A DNA stretch of 64,000 bases, from contig CM033721.1 of assembly GCA_019671005.1 (NCBI GenBank), forward strand, positions 51,936,864 to 52,000,863, in the 5' to 3' direction. Positions 1-10,575 of the stretch are shown here, piece after piece. Below the pieces are notes generated by a model, which did not search any database, had not been told where the DNA came from, and saw nothing but the letters and a program-made list of their open reading frames with translations. Numbering within the stretch: the stretch's first letter is position 1; each line of letters opens with the position of its first letter. Source of the DNA: Hibiscus mutabilis (taxonomy: Eukaryota; Streptophyta; Magnoliopsida; Malvales; Malvaceae). Made by a program: the position numbers and the translations under genes.

Positions 1-3000
1 TCATGGACCCAAAAGAATTTGGGTACCAAAAATCAAGAGTTGATTTTTTGTTTGTAGGGGGAGCATTGCTACAAGGTCAAAGCTTCAAGTGCAAATTCTT
101 GGTACATTGATAGTGGATGCTCGATACACATGACTGTTGACAAAATTTGATTCTTGGAGCTAAAACCAAAGAGTGGAGGAGTAGTGACATTTGGTGACAA
201 CTCCAAAGGTCACACTGAAGGAATTTGTTCCATTGGTAATCACTCTTCCATACTTATTGATAATGTCTTGTATGTCAACAGTCTTTAGCAAAATGTTTTA
301 AGCATAATCCAATTATGTGATAAAGGTTTTAATGTTCTTTTTTTTTATTTAAATGGTTGCAAAATTATCAACATTGAAACTAACAAAATTGTGCTTATTG
401 GTCATCGCATAGGAAACCTATACATGGTGCATTTAGATGACATTCATATTTCAAATTCATGTTTTGTTGCAAAAGATGAGCATGACCCATGGTTATGGCA
501 TAAAAAACTAGGGCATGCAAGCATGAGTGTTTTAGAAAAATTGGTTTCAAATGATCTTGTAAGAGGTTTGCCTAAAATAAAATTTTCTTATGACAAATTT
601 TGTGATGCATGTGCAAAAGGCAAACACAAAAGAGTTTCTTTTAGATATTAATGATGTTTCTACAAGTATAGTTTTACAATTGATCCACATGGATCTTTTT
701 GGCCCTATTAGAAGAATGAGTTTTGGTGGAAAACTATATGCATTTGTTTTAGTTGATGACTACTCTAGATTTACTTGGGTTCTATTTATAAGTACCAATG
801 ATGAGGCTTTAGAAAATTTCATCACGTTTTCAAAAGCAAATCGAAACGGTGTTGGTTACTCGATTTCTCATATTAGGAGTGACCATGGAACCGAATTTCA
901 AAATCTAGGTTTTTGAAGAGTTTTGTAAGTTAAATAATATTAGCCATAATTTTTCCTCTCCTCGCATACCTCAACAAAATGGGGTTGTTGAGAAAAAAAT
1001 CAAACTTTAGAAGAAATGGCTAGAACCATGCTTTGTGAAAATAATTTGCCTAAGTATTTTTGGGTAGTAGTCACTAATACGGCTTGTTATATTGTCAACC
1101 ATGTAATGATTAGGTATATTTTAAAGAAGATACCTTATGAGTTTTTCAAAAATAAAAATTCTAACATTATCTATTTCCATCCTTTTGGGTGCAAATGTTT
1201 TGTTTTAAATAATGAAAAGGACAATTTAGGCAAATTTAATGCAAAAAGTGGTGAAGCTATTTTCTAGGTTATTCTTTAAACTCTAAAGTCTATCGGATAT
1301 TTAATAAAAGAATTTTAGTAGTTGAAGAGTCTATACATGTGGTTTTCAATGATAATCTCCTTCCGAGGAATGATCTTGTGATGATAATGATGTAGGAATT
1401 TTTTATGCCAATATGGTGGAGGACAATCATCAAAGGTAGATGAAGTTCTAACAAAAGACGAACCACAAGATCCACCTCTAGAAGCCTTGAAGGACATGAC
1501 TCTAGAGGAAAAGGAGGTCAACTACTCAAGGGAGTTCAACTATGTCAAAGGTGGTGAGATTTTGGGTGATTCATCCAAAGGGGTAACCACTAGATCCTAT
1601 CTTAGAAATACTTGTAATTATGTTGCATTTATCTCATGCATAGAGCCTAAAAATATCAAATAAACATTAAATGATGATTATTTGATATTGCATAAGCAAG
1701 AAGAGTTAAATCAATTTGAGAGTAGTAAAGTATGTACATTAGTTAACAGGCCTAGTAATAAATCTACCATAGGAACTAAATGAGTTTTTAGAAACAAACT
1801 AGATGAGAGTAGTAACATAGTGAGAAACAAGGCTAAACTTTTTGCTCAAGGTTACACTCAAGGAAAAGGAATCGATTTTGATGAAAGTTATGCTGTAGCT
1901 AGAATGGAAGCTATTAGGATGTTGCTTGCATTTGCATGTTATCATGAATTTAAGCTTTTTCAAATGGATGTTAAAAGTGCTTTTCTAAATGGTTTTATAA
2001 ATGAAGAAGTGTATGTAGAACAAACACCCAATTTTGAAGATCTAAAATATCCAAACCATGTTTTTTAAAATTTCAAGAGCTTTATATGGTTTGAAACAAG
2101 CTCCTAGATCTTGGTATGAACGTTTGTCAATCTTTTTAGTTTAAAAAGGTTTTAACAAAGGAAAGGTGGATACTACACTTTTTATAAAAAGAAAGGGAAA
2201 GACATCTTAGTAGTACAAATTTATGTTGATGATATCATTTTTGGTTCTACTACTGAGTTGCTTTGCCAAGATTTTGATAAGTTAATGCAAGGTGAGTTTG
2301 AAATGAGCATGATAGGGGAGCTCTCATTCTTCTTGGGACTCCAAATCAAACAAAGGAAAGATGGTATCTTCATCAATCAAGAAAATTACATCAAAAACGT
2401 GCTCAAGAATTTTGCCTTGAAGAATGTGAAACCTCAAGCCACACCTATGAGCTATTCTACAAAGCTTGACAAAGATGAAGGAGGTAAGTGTGTTGATCTT
2501 AAGCTTTATAGATCTATGATAGGATCTTTGTTTTATCTTACTGTAAGTAAACCGGATATTATGTTTAGTGTTTTCTTGTTTGCTAGATTTCAAGCTAGTC
2601 CTAGAGAATCACACCTACAAGCCATTAAGAGAATCTTTAGATACCTTATATACACATCATGTTTAGGTCTTTGGTATCCTAGAGACTCATCCTTTAGTTT
2701 GCATGCTTATTTGGATGCAGATTATGGAGGTTGTAAGATAGATAGAAAGAGTACCTCTAGTACTTGTTAATTCCTAGGTAAGATGCTTATCTCTTGGTTT
2801 TCAAAGAAGCAAAATAGCATAGCGCTATCTACAACCGAGGCGGAATATATTTTTGCTAGTAGTTGTGCTCAAGTCCTTTGGATGAAGTATCAAATCTTAG
2901 ATTACGGAATTGATGTAGGTACCATCCCCTTAAAGTGTGACAATACTAGTGTCATTTGTCTCACTAAGAATCTCATCCAACATTCTAGAACCAAGCACAT

Positions 3001-3112
3001 AAAGATAAGACATCATTTCATAAGAGATCATGTCTTGAAAAATGATGTAGTTCTAGAGTATGTAGACACCTTGAACCAATTAGCGGATATCTTTACCAAA
3101 CCTTTAGACTAA
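1..3112 (+). pseudogene. Sirevirus pol remnant: protease, integrase, reverse transcriptase, RNase H
   Basis: The domains occur in the expected copia order. The aspartic protease site WYIDSGCSIHMT is at about 99-135. The GAG-pre-integrase zinc region (WLWHKKLGHAS, then CDACAKGKHK) lies at about 490-635 and the integrase core (MDLFGP, VDDYSRFTWV) at about 690-1270. The RT starts near 1800 with the QGYTQGKGIDFDE region, keeps GLKQAPRSWYE near 2090 and has its YVDD catalytic box at about 2223. RNase H includes KKQNSIALSTTEAEY near 2805, and pol ends with ADIFTKPLD and a stop at about 3110. Frame changes and stops break it (for example around 650, 1265, 2068 and 2768), so no full polyprotein can be made. 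It would have made the enzymes for reverse transcription and integration in cytoplasmic particles. Confidence 0.92.
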
Positions 3113-4090
3113 GAGCGTTTTTGGTCTCTTGGGAGAGAGTTAGGACTTACTAGCTTATCTTAAACCTTAGATCCTTGTTTTTTAACTTAAATTTGCTTGA
3201 ATTTGGTTGATTTACATGTTTATGTGATTTTGCTCCCATATGCATCTATTCATGTTGTAAGGGGGAGTATGCATCTATTTTTGCCCATTCATGATGATCT
3301 CATATTATATACATGCATATCGATCCAAGTAAAATCAAATTTTTGGGTCCTTTGTTGCCAAAATTGTCATTTTTGTCCCAGGGGTATCAATACGGGGTAT
3401 ATCGTATCAATACGAGTATTAGGGGCAGCATTTCGGTATGGGCGAGCCTGTATCAGTACGAATTAGGGATTAGTACGAGGCAACTCGAATCGGTACGCAT
3501 TTTTATCATATCAGTATACGTAGCCGCTGGAGCCTTAAATAAGTCATTAAATAGGGTTTTCCTAATTTAAACACAACTCTAACTCTTTCTCTCAAAACCC
3601 TAGTTGGCCCTATCAATAAAAACCCTTCAAATCCTTTGGTTTTCATCAAAAATCATCAAAACTCTTTGGGGTCTTTTGTTTTCAAAATCAAAACAAAGCA
3701 AAATTCATCAAGCTTTGTGCAAATTATCTCTTCATTCATCCATCATCCATATTCAAGTTATAAACTCTATTTTTCTTTAAATTTCAATTTCTTTTATATT
3801 TGTATATTTTTTTTTGCTTCAAATCTATATATTTAGAATGTAAATAACATTGTTTTCAAAGATTTTACAAAATCATTTTCAAAATTAAATTTTTTTGGAT
3901 CAAATATAAATTTATACTCGTATATTTTTTTATTATTTTTTAGTTTTATTTTTACCGAAATTCTTATTTGTACTTGTATATATTTTTAAAATATAAAATA
4001 TAGATTTTTACATTACCTTGATCATTGGATTGAATATTGATATTTATGTATACATATATTTTTGTGGTTTGAATTTTTCAGGTTTTAATC
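3113..4090 (+). other. Spacer between Sirevirus pol and extra ORF
   Basis: There is no credible coding sequence. The first 150 bases are conserved with copy 2 (63350-63540 on the other strand), including a purine-rich GTAAGGGGGAGTATG at about 3258-3272. From about 3370 to 3515 there is a run of GTATCAATACG-like words, the same family found in the LTRs. From 3540 onward it resembles a leader: a TTAAATAAG stretch, CAAAACCCTAG at about 3594 and pyrimidine- and AT-rich sequence up to the ATG of the extra ORF. A subgenomic promoter or a splice acceptor for the downstream ORF could lie here, but that is inference. Confidence 0.6.
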
Positions 4091-4805
4091 ATGCCTCCTA
4101 AGAAAAGATCGAGAAAGAAGATGGGATCTAGTTCTACCAATCCTACCGAACCCAATCCCGAAAACAATGGTACAGAACCAAACCAAAACCATATTTTTGT
4201 GCATTGCTTTAATAAACCTCAATATCCCCATGCCATGGACTATTTTAAACAATATCAAATTTTCAAAATCCGTCGTGAGCATGTTGTCTCTTTACCTTTT
4301 ATGACTTTCGATGAATTTTACTTTTGATATCTTGATTTAATGAGGGAATAGAAGTTCAAGCCTTTTTAAGCATAGCTGACATTGATTATAAAAACCTTTT
4401 CCTTTTTTACTCTAATGTTTGGTGTATTTATAACCAAGAAAACCAAGGTCATAGCTATAGAGTCTTATCTTATGGGTCAAAAATTTCAACTTGATTATAC
4501 TATAATAACCGATCTTTTTGGTATGAAGGATGTGGGTCTAGATGATGAAAATCCTATTAATCAACTCTACAGTGGCTTCGTAACCGTGCTAGATGCTTAT
4601 GAGCGTTTCCTTCACTTTCTCATTACTTGGTAGTTTCGACCATCCAGTGGTAAGTGGTCAACCGTTCGTCAAGTAGATGCTTTTTGGTTATATTGCTTTC
4701 GTGAGGGTAAGCGTTCAAACCTAGCCCAAATCATGTTTTCCGAGATAGTCTTCCTTGTCCAAAACCGTCATACCTCCCTTGTCACATTTTTCACCTATGG
4801 CACTG
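4091..4805 (+). pseudogene. Sirevirus extra ORF, 5' piece (interrupted)
   Basis: The ATG opens a basic head (MPPKKRSRKK), followed by a region matching the near-intact ORF of copy 2 (62782-61622): MDYFKQYQIFKIRREHV here against LNNFKQYQNYKIRRERV there, then KVIAIESYLMGQKF against KVIAIESFLMGKKF. A stop at about 4325, a frame change near 4380 and a stop at about 4632 break it. The reading ends at FTYGT, where the Athila element is inserted. The gene resumes at 13828 with the codons for LSYMF and again at 24575. It is not an envelope gene: no signal peptide or membrane segment is visible. From memory it resembles the putative plant transposon protein domain often annotated downstream of copia pol. 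Confidence 0.8.
4801..4805. other. Target-site duplication of the Athila element, left copy (CACTG)
   Basis: CACTG precedes LTR base 4806, and CACCG follows the other LTR at 13823-13827. One of the five bases differs. The duplication interrupts the extra ORF at the codons for a glycine-threonine pair, which independently supports the boundary. Confidence 0.8.
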
Positions 4806-6430
4806 TGTTGCGTGTTTAGAGTGCTTCGCAATTGGTGCAAGTGTACACGTCACAAGTTATAGTATAGTATAGATATCGTCTCCACAGGGATTGGTGCTAC
4901 TTCGGGAATCTAACTTCTTGCATTGAAAGTAAAAACACAAGTAGGTGATAATAGGAGTTCTAATTAACAAGTAAAATAAAAGAACAATTTAAATAAAAGA
5001 AGGATGTAATTGAATAAGAGAGAGTAGGTCGGGTTATCGTGAGTCGTGGTGTGATAATTGAATGGACAATCGTGGTAATTGAGTGCTAAAGTTGCTCAAT
5101 TGCTCAACAATTGAATCCAGTCGGATTGCCTTGGCAAGTCTGCGATTGCCTGGGCAAGTCTGTGATTGTCTGGGCAATTGGGAATAGAGCGATTGCCTGG
5201 GCAATTGGGCGCCAACCTTCAAAGTTCGGTGAAGCGTTCTTGAATGGTTTCTCGTTATCCCTAACTCAAAACACTGTTAATTGTGCATGCCTTGATAATA
5301 CACCCCTACGTGAACCAAGGGTGGACAACAACCTATCTTGCGCTCCTTTTAGCCGTTGAAATTCGCAACTTATCCCTAAGTCGAATTAGTCTTCACCATC
5401 GATCGATTGTATGAAAACCATGCTCATTCATTTCTTGAATCTAACTCTCCCGATATAACATAAATAGATGAATTCACGATATCCTCTCCCAATTCACTCG
5501 AAGAATTTAAGAACCAAGAATGAACAAACTTTAAAGTAAAATTGCAAACTCAATACCTAAACAAATCCAATCATTTTCACAACCACAAAAACACAATAAC
5601 CCAAGCCAAATAAGTTTAGTTCATGGTTGGGCACAAAATAAACTCAAGAATAAAATCCCTAAACATGAATCTAATGGAAGCAAAAGAAAGAAGAAGAAAT
5701 CAAAATAGCCCCTAGGGTTTTCTCTCCCAATCGTACCTCCTCTTGAAGTAGGGGTCTTCTATTTATAGGAGTTGGCTAGGTCAAAGTCTTTCTTGAGGAG
5801 GAAGTTAAGCTGGAATTAAATAGAATAAAAGAAATAGATCTCTTTTATTATATACTAATTCCCCCAAAACTTCTCCTAAAACTCTTGGAATTTAATCTCC
5901 CTCTGATCTCCAAAAACTCCTCATAAATCTGAATTTAAATCTACATTAAATGCTGCATGGAAATCCAAATCTTTGGGATTTATCTCTTGCTTTTCGTGCT
6001 TATCCCTAATGAGGTAGATTTGTCCCGACATGCTTCAGCAATATGCTCAGCATGGCATTTAGAAGACAGCTTTGTTTGCCTTGGCAGACCCTTCAGTTTG
6101 GCATTTGGAAAACAGCTTCGATTGCCTTGGCAGGCCCTTCAGTTTGGCATTTGGAAAACAACTTCGATTGCCTTGGCAGATCCTTCAGTTTCCTTCCTTA
6201 GTTACCACGACAGTCTCCTACTTGCTTGGGCAATTAGATCCTGCACACACAAAAACACACACCAACAGTACCTTTTTCCACAAAATCAACTAAATTATGA
6301 AATCAAGCATGACAGTGATGGAAATCATGAAAACATGCATGAATGCCTAATAATGCAACTAAAATGAGCCTAAGTCTAACAATAATATGAGTAAAAAGGG
6401 TTATAAAATAGTACTTTTGAACACTTAACA
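4806..6430 (-). repeat. Athila 3' LTR
   Basis: It begins TGTTGCGTGTTTAGAG and ends CACTTAACA on the + strand, matching 12203-13822 throughout with scattered substitutions. It contains two clusters of the element's palindromic word. Four lie at about 5124-5210 (such as TTGCCTTGGCAA and TTGCCTGGGCAA) and four at about 6077-6230. Open frames that cross this LTR (for example 5111-5359 and 5957-6367) are chance readings through the repeated words. Confidence 0.93.
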
Positions 6431-7640
6431 CACCCTCAAACTCGAACTATTGCTTGTCCTCAAGAAATGCAAATCTAATAATTACTTGCCAAGACTTTAA
6501 TCATCAAAGACATGCTTCAAACTTGAATTCAAACCTCAGAACCATGGCACAAAGTATGATCACCTTTTTGAATTTTTTGGATAGCACAAAAATTACCCAG
6601 AACCAAACTATAATGCTTTTAACAATGTGTGTGCGTAGTTGTGTACAAGTTGATTTTCAAGATTCTATGTGAACAATGGGCTTTTATCAATTTAATTACC
6701 GGGGTATTTTTTTTCTTTTTACTAGAGCCAATTTCAGGCACCTCTAGCGATATCTTTAATGTGCAACTACTAGAGTCGGTTTCGGGCACCTCTGGCAAAA
6801 AATTAATTTTAATTTTTCAATTTAAATTTACCCAAATTGTAAGCAACCTAAGTTCACTAAGTTTCTTTCAATCAACAAGCCACAGCCGTGTTCATAATAT
6901 TTAGCATCGTAGTAAAATTCTAGCTTCTTTTCATGCAATCCTAAAATTTAAGGGTACTTTCAATTAAGTGCAGTGGCAAAAATTCATCATTGGCTATTCA
7001 ACAAGTTCAAGCAATTAAATCCAATCAAAGGCATGGCAAGTAACATATGCAACCTATATGCTATTACTAATTATGAATGCAACTAAATATGAAACTAACT
7101 AGAAATCAATACCCCCCCAAACTCGAGAGAAGCATTGTCCTCAATGCATGCAAAAATTAAAATAAAATGCAAATGAGTTAGTCAGAAAGGTCGTCACCTT
7201 GAATGATGTGTTTCCTGCGTGCCAATTGCTTGGTTCGTTTGTCGATTCATGATGGTTGAATGCGTATGGCTGGTGTTGCCTCTTGTGCGGCAGTTGACAT
7301 GGCATCCTCAGTTGCCGAAGTAGGGTTCAGTTGCCTGGGCATCAGGACTTGCTGAGGCAACTTTGGTTGCCCGGGCAAGCTTCGCTGTTGGGGCTTTCTT
7401 TGGCACTTCTTGTTCCTTAGCTGGTGAGGGATTGTCTTGATGTTCTTGGCCATGGTGATTGTGGTTGTGGAATCAAAAATAAAGAAAAAAATATGGAAAG
7501 ATAAAGATAAAAATAATAAAAATTAAACTAAAAACATACTTTTATCCTAAAAATAAATCCAAAAAAATAAATAAATAAAATAAGTCTAAAAATATAAAAC
7601 TAAAAGTAAATAAGAAATACCAAAAGAGAGCATGGTTATG
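6431..7640 (-). other. Athila 3' non-catalytic region with purine tract and a small ORF
   Basis: Next to the LTR the - strand reads GAGTTTGAGGGTG, the likely polypurine tract for plus-strand priming. A 28-bp unit (ACTAGAG...GGCACCTCT) is repeated at 6721 and 6769, 48 bases apart. A small - strand ORF (7453-7247, starting MAKNIKTIPHQ) contains LPQQ and MPRQ words made by the palindrome. By position it could be the stub of the third ORF that full Athila elements carry, but nothing in it resembles an envelope protein. The rest is AT-rich with no recognisable gene. Confidence 0.6.
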
Positions 7641-9367
7641 CATCTCCTAAAGTAACTACTTCCTTTTCGCGCTCAACATGGTTGCCGACATAGTACTTTA
7701 ATCTTTGTCCGTTAACTTTGAACTCATGCCCGTCAATGGTGGACTTGATTATCACGGCACCATGGGAGAAAGGTTTGACGACTTCAAAAGGCACAGACCA
7801 TCTCGATTTCAATTTTCCTGGAAAGAGTTTTAACGAGAATTGAAGAGAACTAATTGTTCGGGCACAAATTGTCGCGCCAATAGCTTCTTATCATGCCAAC
7901 GCTTCATTTTTCCTTGTAGATTCTTGCGTTGTCGTAAGCTAAGGCACGAAATTCTTCAATTTTTTTAAGGTCCAGTAGTCGCTTTTGTCCAGCACTCTCC
8001 CAATCCATGTTGACAGTTTTGATCGCCCAATAAGCTTTGTGTTCGATCTCTACCGGAAGGTGGCAAGTCTTGTCGTAGACAAGTCTGTAAGGTGACATGC
8101 CTAAAGGCATCTTGAATGTTGTTCGATAGGCCCATAGTGCTTCATCAATTCTTGCCGACCAATCCTTTCGAGAAGGATTGACAACTTTTTGAAGGATAAC
8201 CTTCAATTCACAATTGGAAATTTTGACTTGCCCATTTGTTTGTGGATGATATGACGTGGTAATTTTGTGCGTCACTCCAAATCGCTCCAGCATTTTGGCA
8301 ATTAGCCTATTGTCGAAGTGGGTGACTCCATCACTGATAATTGCCCTTGGTGTTCCAAATCGTGTGAATATATTTTTCTGCAAGAATTTCTACAAAGTCT
8401 TGGAATCGATGCTGAGGACTGTAGCTGCTTCTACCCATTTAGACATGTAGTCCACGGAAAGTAGGATGTATACATTGCCGAACGAGTATAGGAAGGATCC
8501 CATGAAATTGATCCCCAACATGTCAAACAACTCAACCTTAAGGATATTTTGTAGTGGCATCTCGTGTCGGCGTGAAATATTCCCTGTTCGCTGACATCGA
8601 TCACACCTCTTGTAAAAGTCTTGAGCATCTTTGTAAAGTGTTGGCCAATAAAAACCGGATTGCAAGACTTTGGCCGCGGTGTGAATACCTCCAAAATGAC
8701 CTCCATAGGGTGATGAATGGCATTGTTGTAGCATGTTTTGCTGCTCTTCCTCGGGGATGCATCGCCTAATAACCTGGTTTGTACATTATTTAAATAAAAG
8801 AGGCTCGTCCCAATAATAATGCTTAGCATCATGTCGGAACCGCTTCTTTCCCTGGTGAGTAAGATCATGAGGTAAAATGCCACTAACGAGGAAATTCACT
8901 AAGTCTGCATACCATGGAATTGACGAGGCAATTGCTGTTGTTGTTGCCACGGTTATTGCCAAGGCAGTCCCTACTACGGTTGCCTGGGCATCGATAGTTG
9001 GGGTTGCTTGGGTGATTAACAACTGCTCGTCCGGGAATGCATCATGGATTTCCATGTTTGTGTCATCATCTTTTCCTCGTTCTAGGCGTGACAAATGGTC
9101 GGTGACTTGGTTCTCGGTACCCTTCATGTCCTTAATTTCAATGTCAAACTCTTGTAAAAGTAAAATCCAACGAATTAAATGAGGTTTGGCATCTTTCTTG
9201 GCAAAAAGGTACTTAATTGCCGAATGGTCAATATGAACAATTATCTTGGTCCTGATCAAGTATGAACCAAATTTATCAAAAGCGAAAACTACATCTAGTA
9301 ACTCTTTCTCCGTAGTGGTGTAGTTCACTTGAGCTTCATTAAGAGTTTTACTAGCGTAGTAAATCAC
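7640..9367 (-). pseudogene. Athila pol 3' half: RNase H and integrase
   Basis: Reading on the - strand, RNase H opens at 9367 with IYYASKTLNEAQVNYTTTEK and continues through HIDHSAIKYLFAKKDAKP to DHLSRLE near 9085. A linker rich in palindromic words follows (9010-8900). The integrase zinc region (HSSPYGGHFGG, then CDRCQRTG) lies at about 8720-8580. The DDE core holds the first aspartate in VDYMSKWVE near 8450, and ISDGVTHFDN and YHPQTNGQVKISNCEL at about 8330-8200. The C-terminal GPF/Y-type segment (RLKLFPGKLKSRW) is at about 7830-7790. Frame breaks near 8785, 8385 and 7900 and the CEL reading at the usual glutamate neighbourhood show decay. The domains normally degrade primer RNA and insert the cDNA. 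Confidence 0.88.
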
Positions 9368-9450
9368 ATAAAAGATTTTACCTATTCATTGACCTAGTAC
9401 TGCTCCTACCTATTCATTGACCTATTCAAAATACTTACCTGGACGACTTG
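9368..9450 (-). other. Deletion scar replacing the Athila reverse transcriptase
   Basis: The reading passes straight from the post-protease linker (ending near DEANWIASRPG at about 9440-9470) to RNase H (KSFMIYYASKTL). About 1 kb or more of RT that family members carry between these points is absent, including the YVDD box. At the junction a 16-bp sequence, ACCTATTCATTGACCT, occurs twice (9380-9395 and 9408-9423) with a further partial copy. This is filler typical of end joining or template switching. The deletion could have arisen during reverse transcription or after insertion. Confidence 0.8.
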
Positions 9451-10056
9451 CTATCCAATTGGCTTCATCCTACTCTTTATCATCCAGCTCATCAAATTCC
9501 TCAGGTTCAGCAATACAATTGCCGAGGTAATTGTCAAGGCAATCTTTTTCCATGTCAAAGTTGAATTCAGTTGTTGCTTGGATGACTTGGCACTCTTCTT
9601 GATCTTCGGCATGCTTAAGGGTTTGGAAAACATTAAGCTTCACTTGTTGGTCGTGTACCCTCATGGTGAGTTCTCCTTTCTCGATGTCAATCAAAGCTCT
9701 TCTTATAGCTAAGAAGGGTCTCCCAAGAATAATCGGGGCAAACTCATCTACTTCACAATATAAAACAATAAAGTTAGCGGGAAAAATAAATTTATCAACT
9801 CTTACGAGTATATCTTCGATTTTCCCTCTGGGTTGGATCTGTCAGCAAGTTGTAGCATGACTTTTGTTGGTCTTGCTTTCCCAATACCTAATTTTTGGAA
9901 AACTAATTTTGGCATCAAGTTTATGCTTGCTCCAAGATCACACAATGTCTTCCCGACATAATGGTTTCTGATTGAACATGGTATGGTGAAACTGACGGGA
10001 TCTTTAAGCTTGGGTGACATGCGGTTATGTAGCATGGCCATGCATCCTTCCGTCAC
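9451..10056 (-). pseudogene. Athila protease and post-protease linker
   Basis: The - strand reading from 10056 includes KDPVSFTIPCSIRN, then the retroviral-type aspartic protease site as CDLGASINLMP at about 9945-9910, followed by LVFQKLGIGKARPT. The usual DSG appears as DLG, a substitution I recall as common in Athila annotations, so it may not itself be a lesion. The frame breaks near 9800. The following segment (9694-9470) is acidic, with EPEEFDELDDKE, and has palindromic words at about 9515-9545. The protease would have cut the Gag-Pol polyprotein. Confidence 0.8.
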
Positions 10057-10223
10057 AGCTACTGTTTTGAATTCTCCTAGCCTTGTTCACTTAGAGACAA
10101 TGTCTTTAAGGAACTTAGCATAGTTCAACATTTGTTCTATTGCTTCAACCAATGGCAAGTTGATGTGGACTTGCTTCAAGATGTCAAGGAACTTCTTGAA
10201 CTGGTATTCTTGCTTTTGCCGTT

Positions 10224-10481
10224 TCAACCTCTGTGGGAATGGTGATGGAAGTCAGATGTCCTCAATCCATTCTTTGCATTGGAATTTGATTTGAGGAATT
10301 GCCAATGCATCAGAACTTGCCGAGGCATGCTTGGTTGCTGAGGCAATGGAATTGGGTATTGTCGAGGAATGGGTATCTGGTATTGCCTTGGCATCAGGGC
10401 TTCCCGAGGCACAAGCATGTGGAGTTGCCTTGGCAATTTCTGACTCGTCATTTTTATTGAAGGTTTTGTTGCTGGATTCAT
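10224..10481 (-). other. Gag-protease linker with repeated PRQ words
   Basis: This - strand frame reads KLPRQLHMLVPREALMPRQ followed by IPRQ, LPQQ and MPRQ. The tetrapeptide is the translation of the palindrome TTGCCxxGGCAA and its variants on the opposite strand. Eight or so occurrences are packed into about 150 bases, all in one frame. No domain is recognisable. It separates the Gag tail (ending at about 10576) from the protease (10056). Confidence 0.65.
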
Positions 10482-10575
10482 CTGTCTGGATAAGGGGTTG
10501 GTCTCTTGGTCAGTTTATTGGCTGGGCAGGTGCATCATTAAGCTTTAGTCCACTCCAGGTGGTGATTACTTTACA

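Noticed and set aside
4091..4633. Envelope gene of an endogenous plant retrovirus
   Set aside because: The third ORF has no signal peptide, glycoprotein or transmembrane pattern, and its conserved body matches a soluble-looking protein in both copies.
5957..6367. 136-codon + strand open frame in the Athila LTR
   Set aside because: It lies wholly inside an LTR, reads through repeated TTGCCTTGGCA words, and its partner LTR has a different set of stops.
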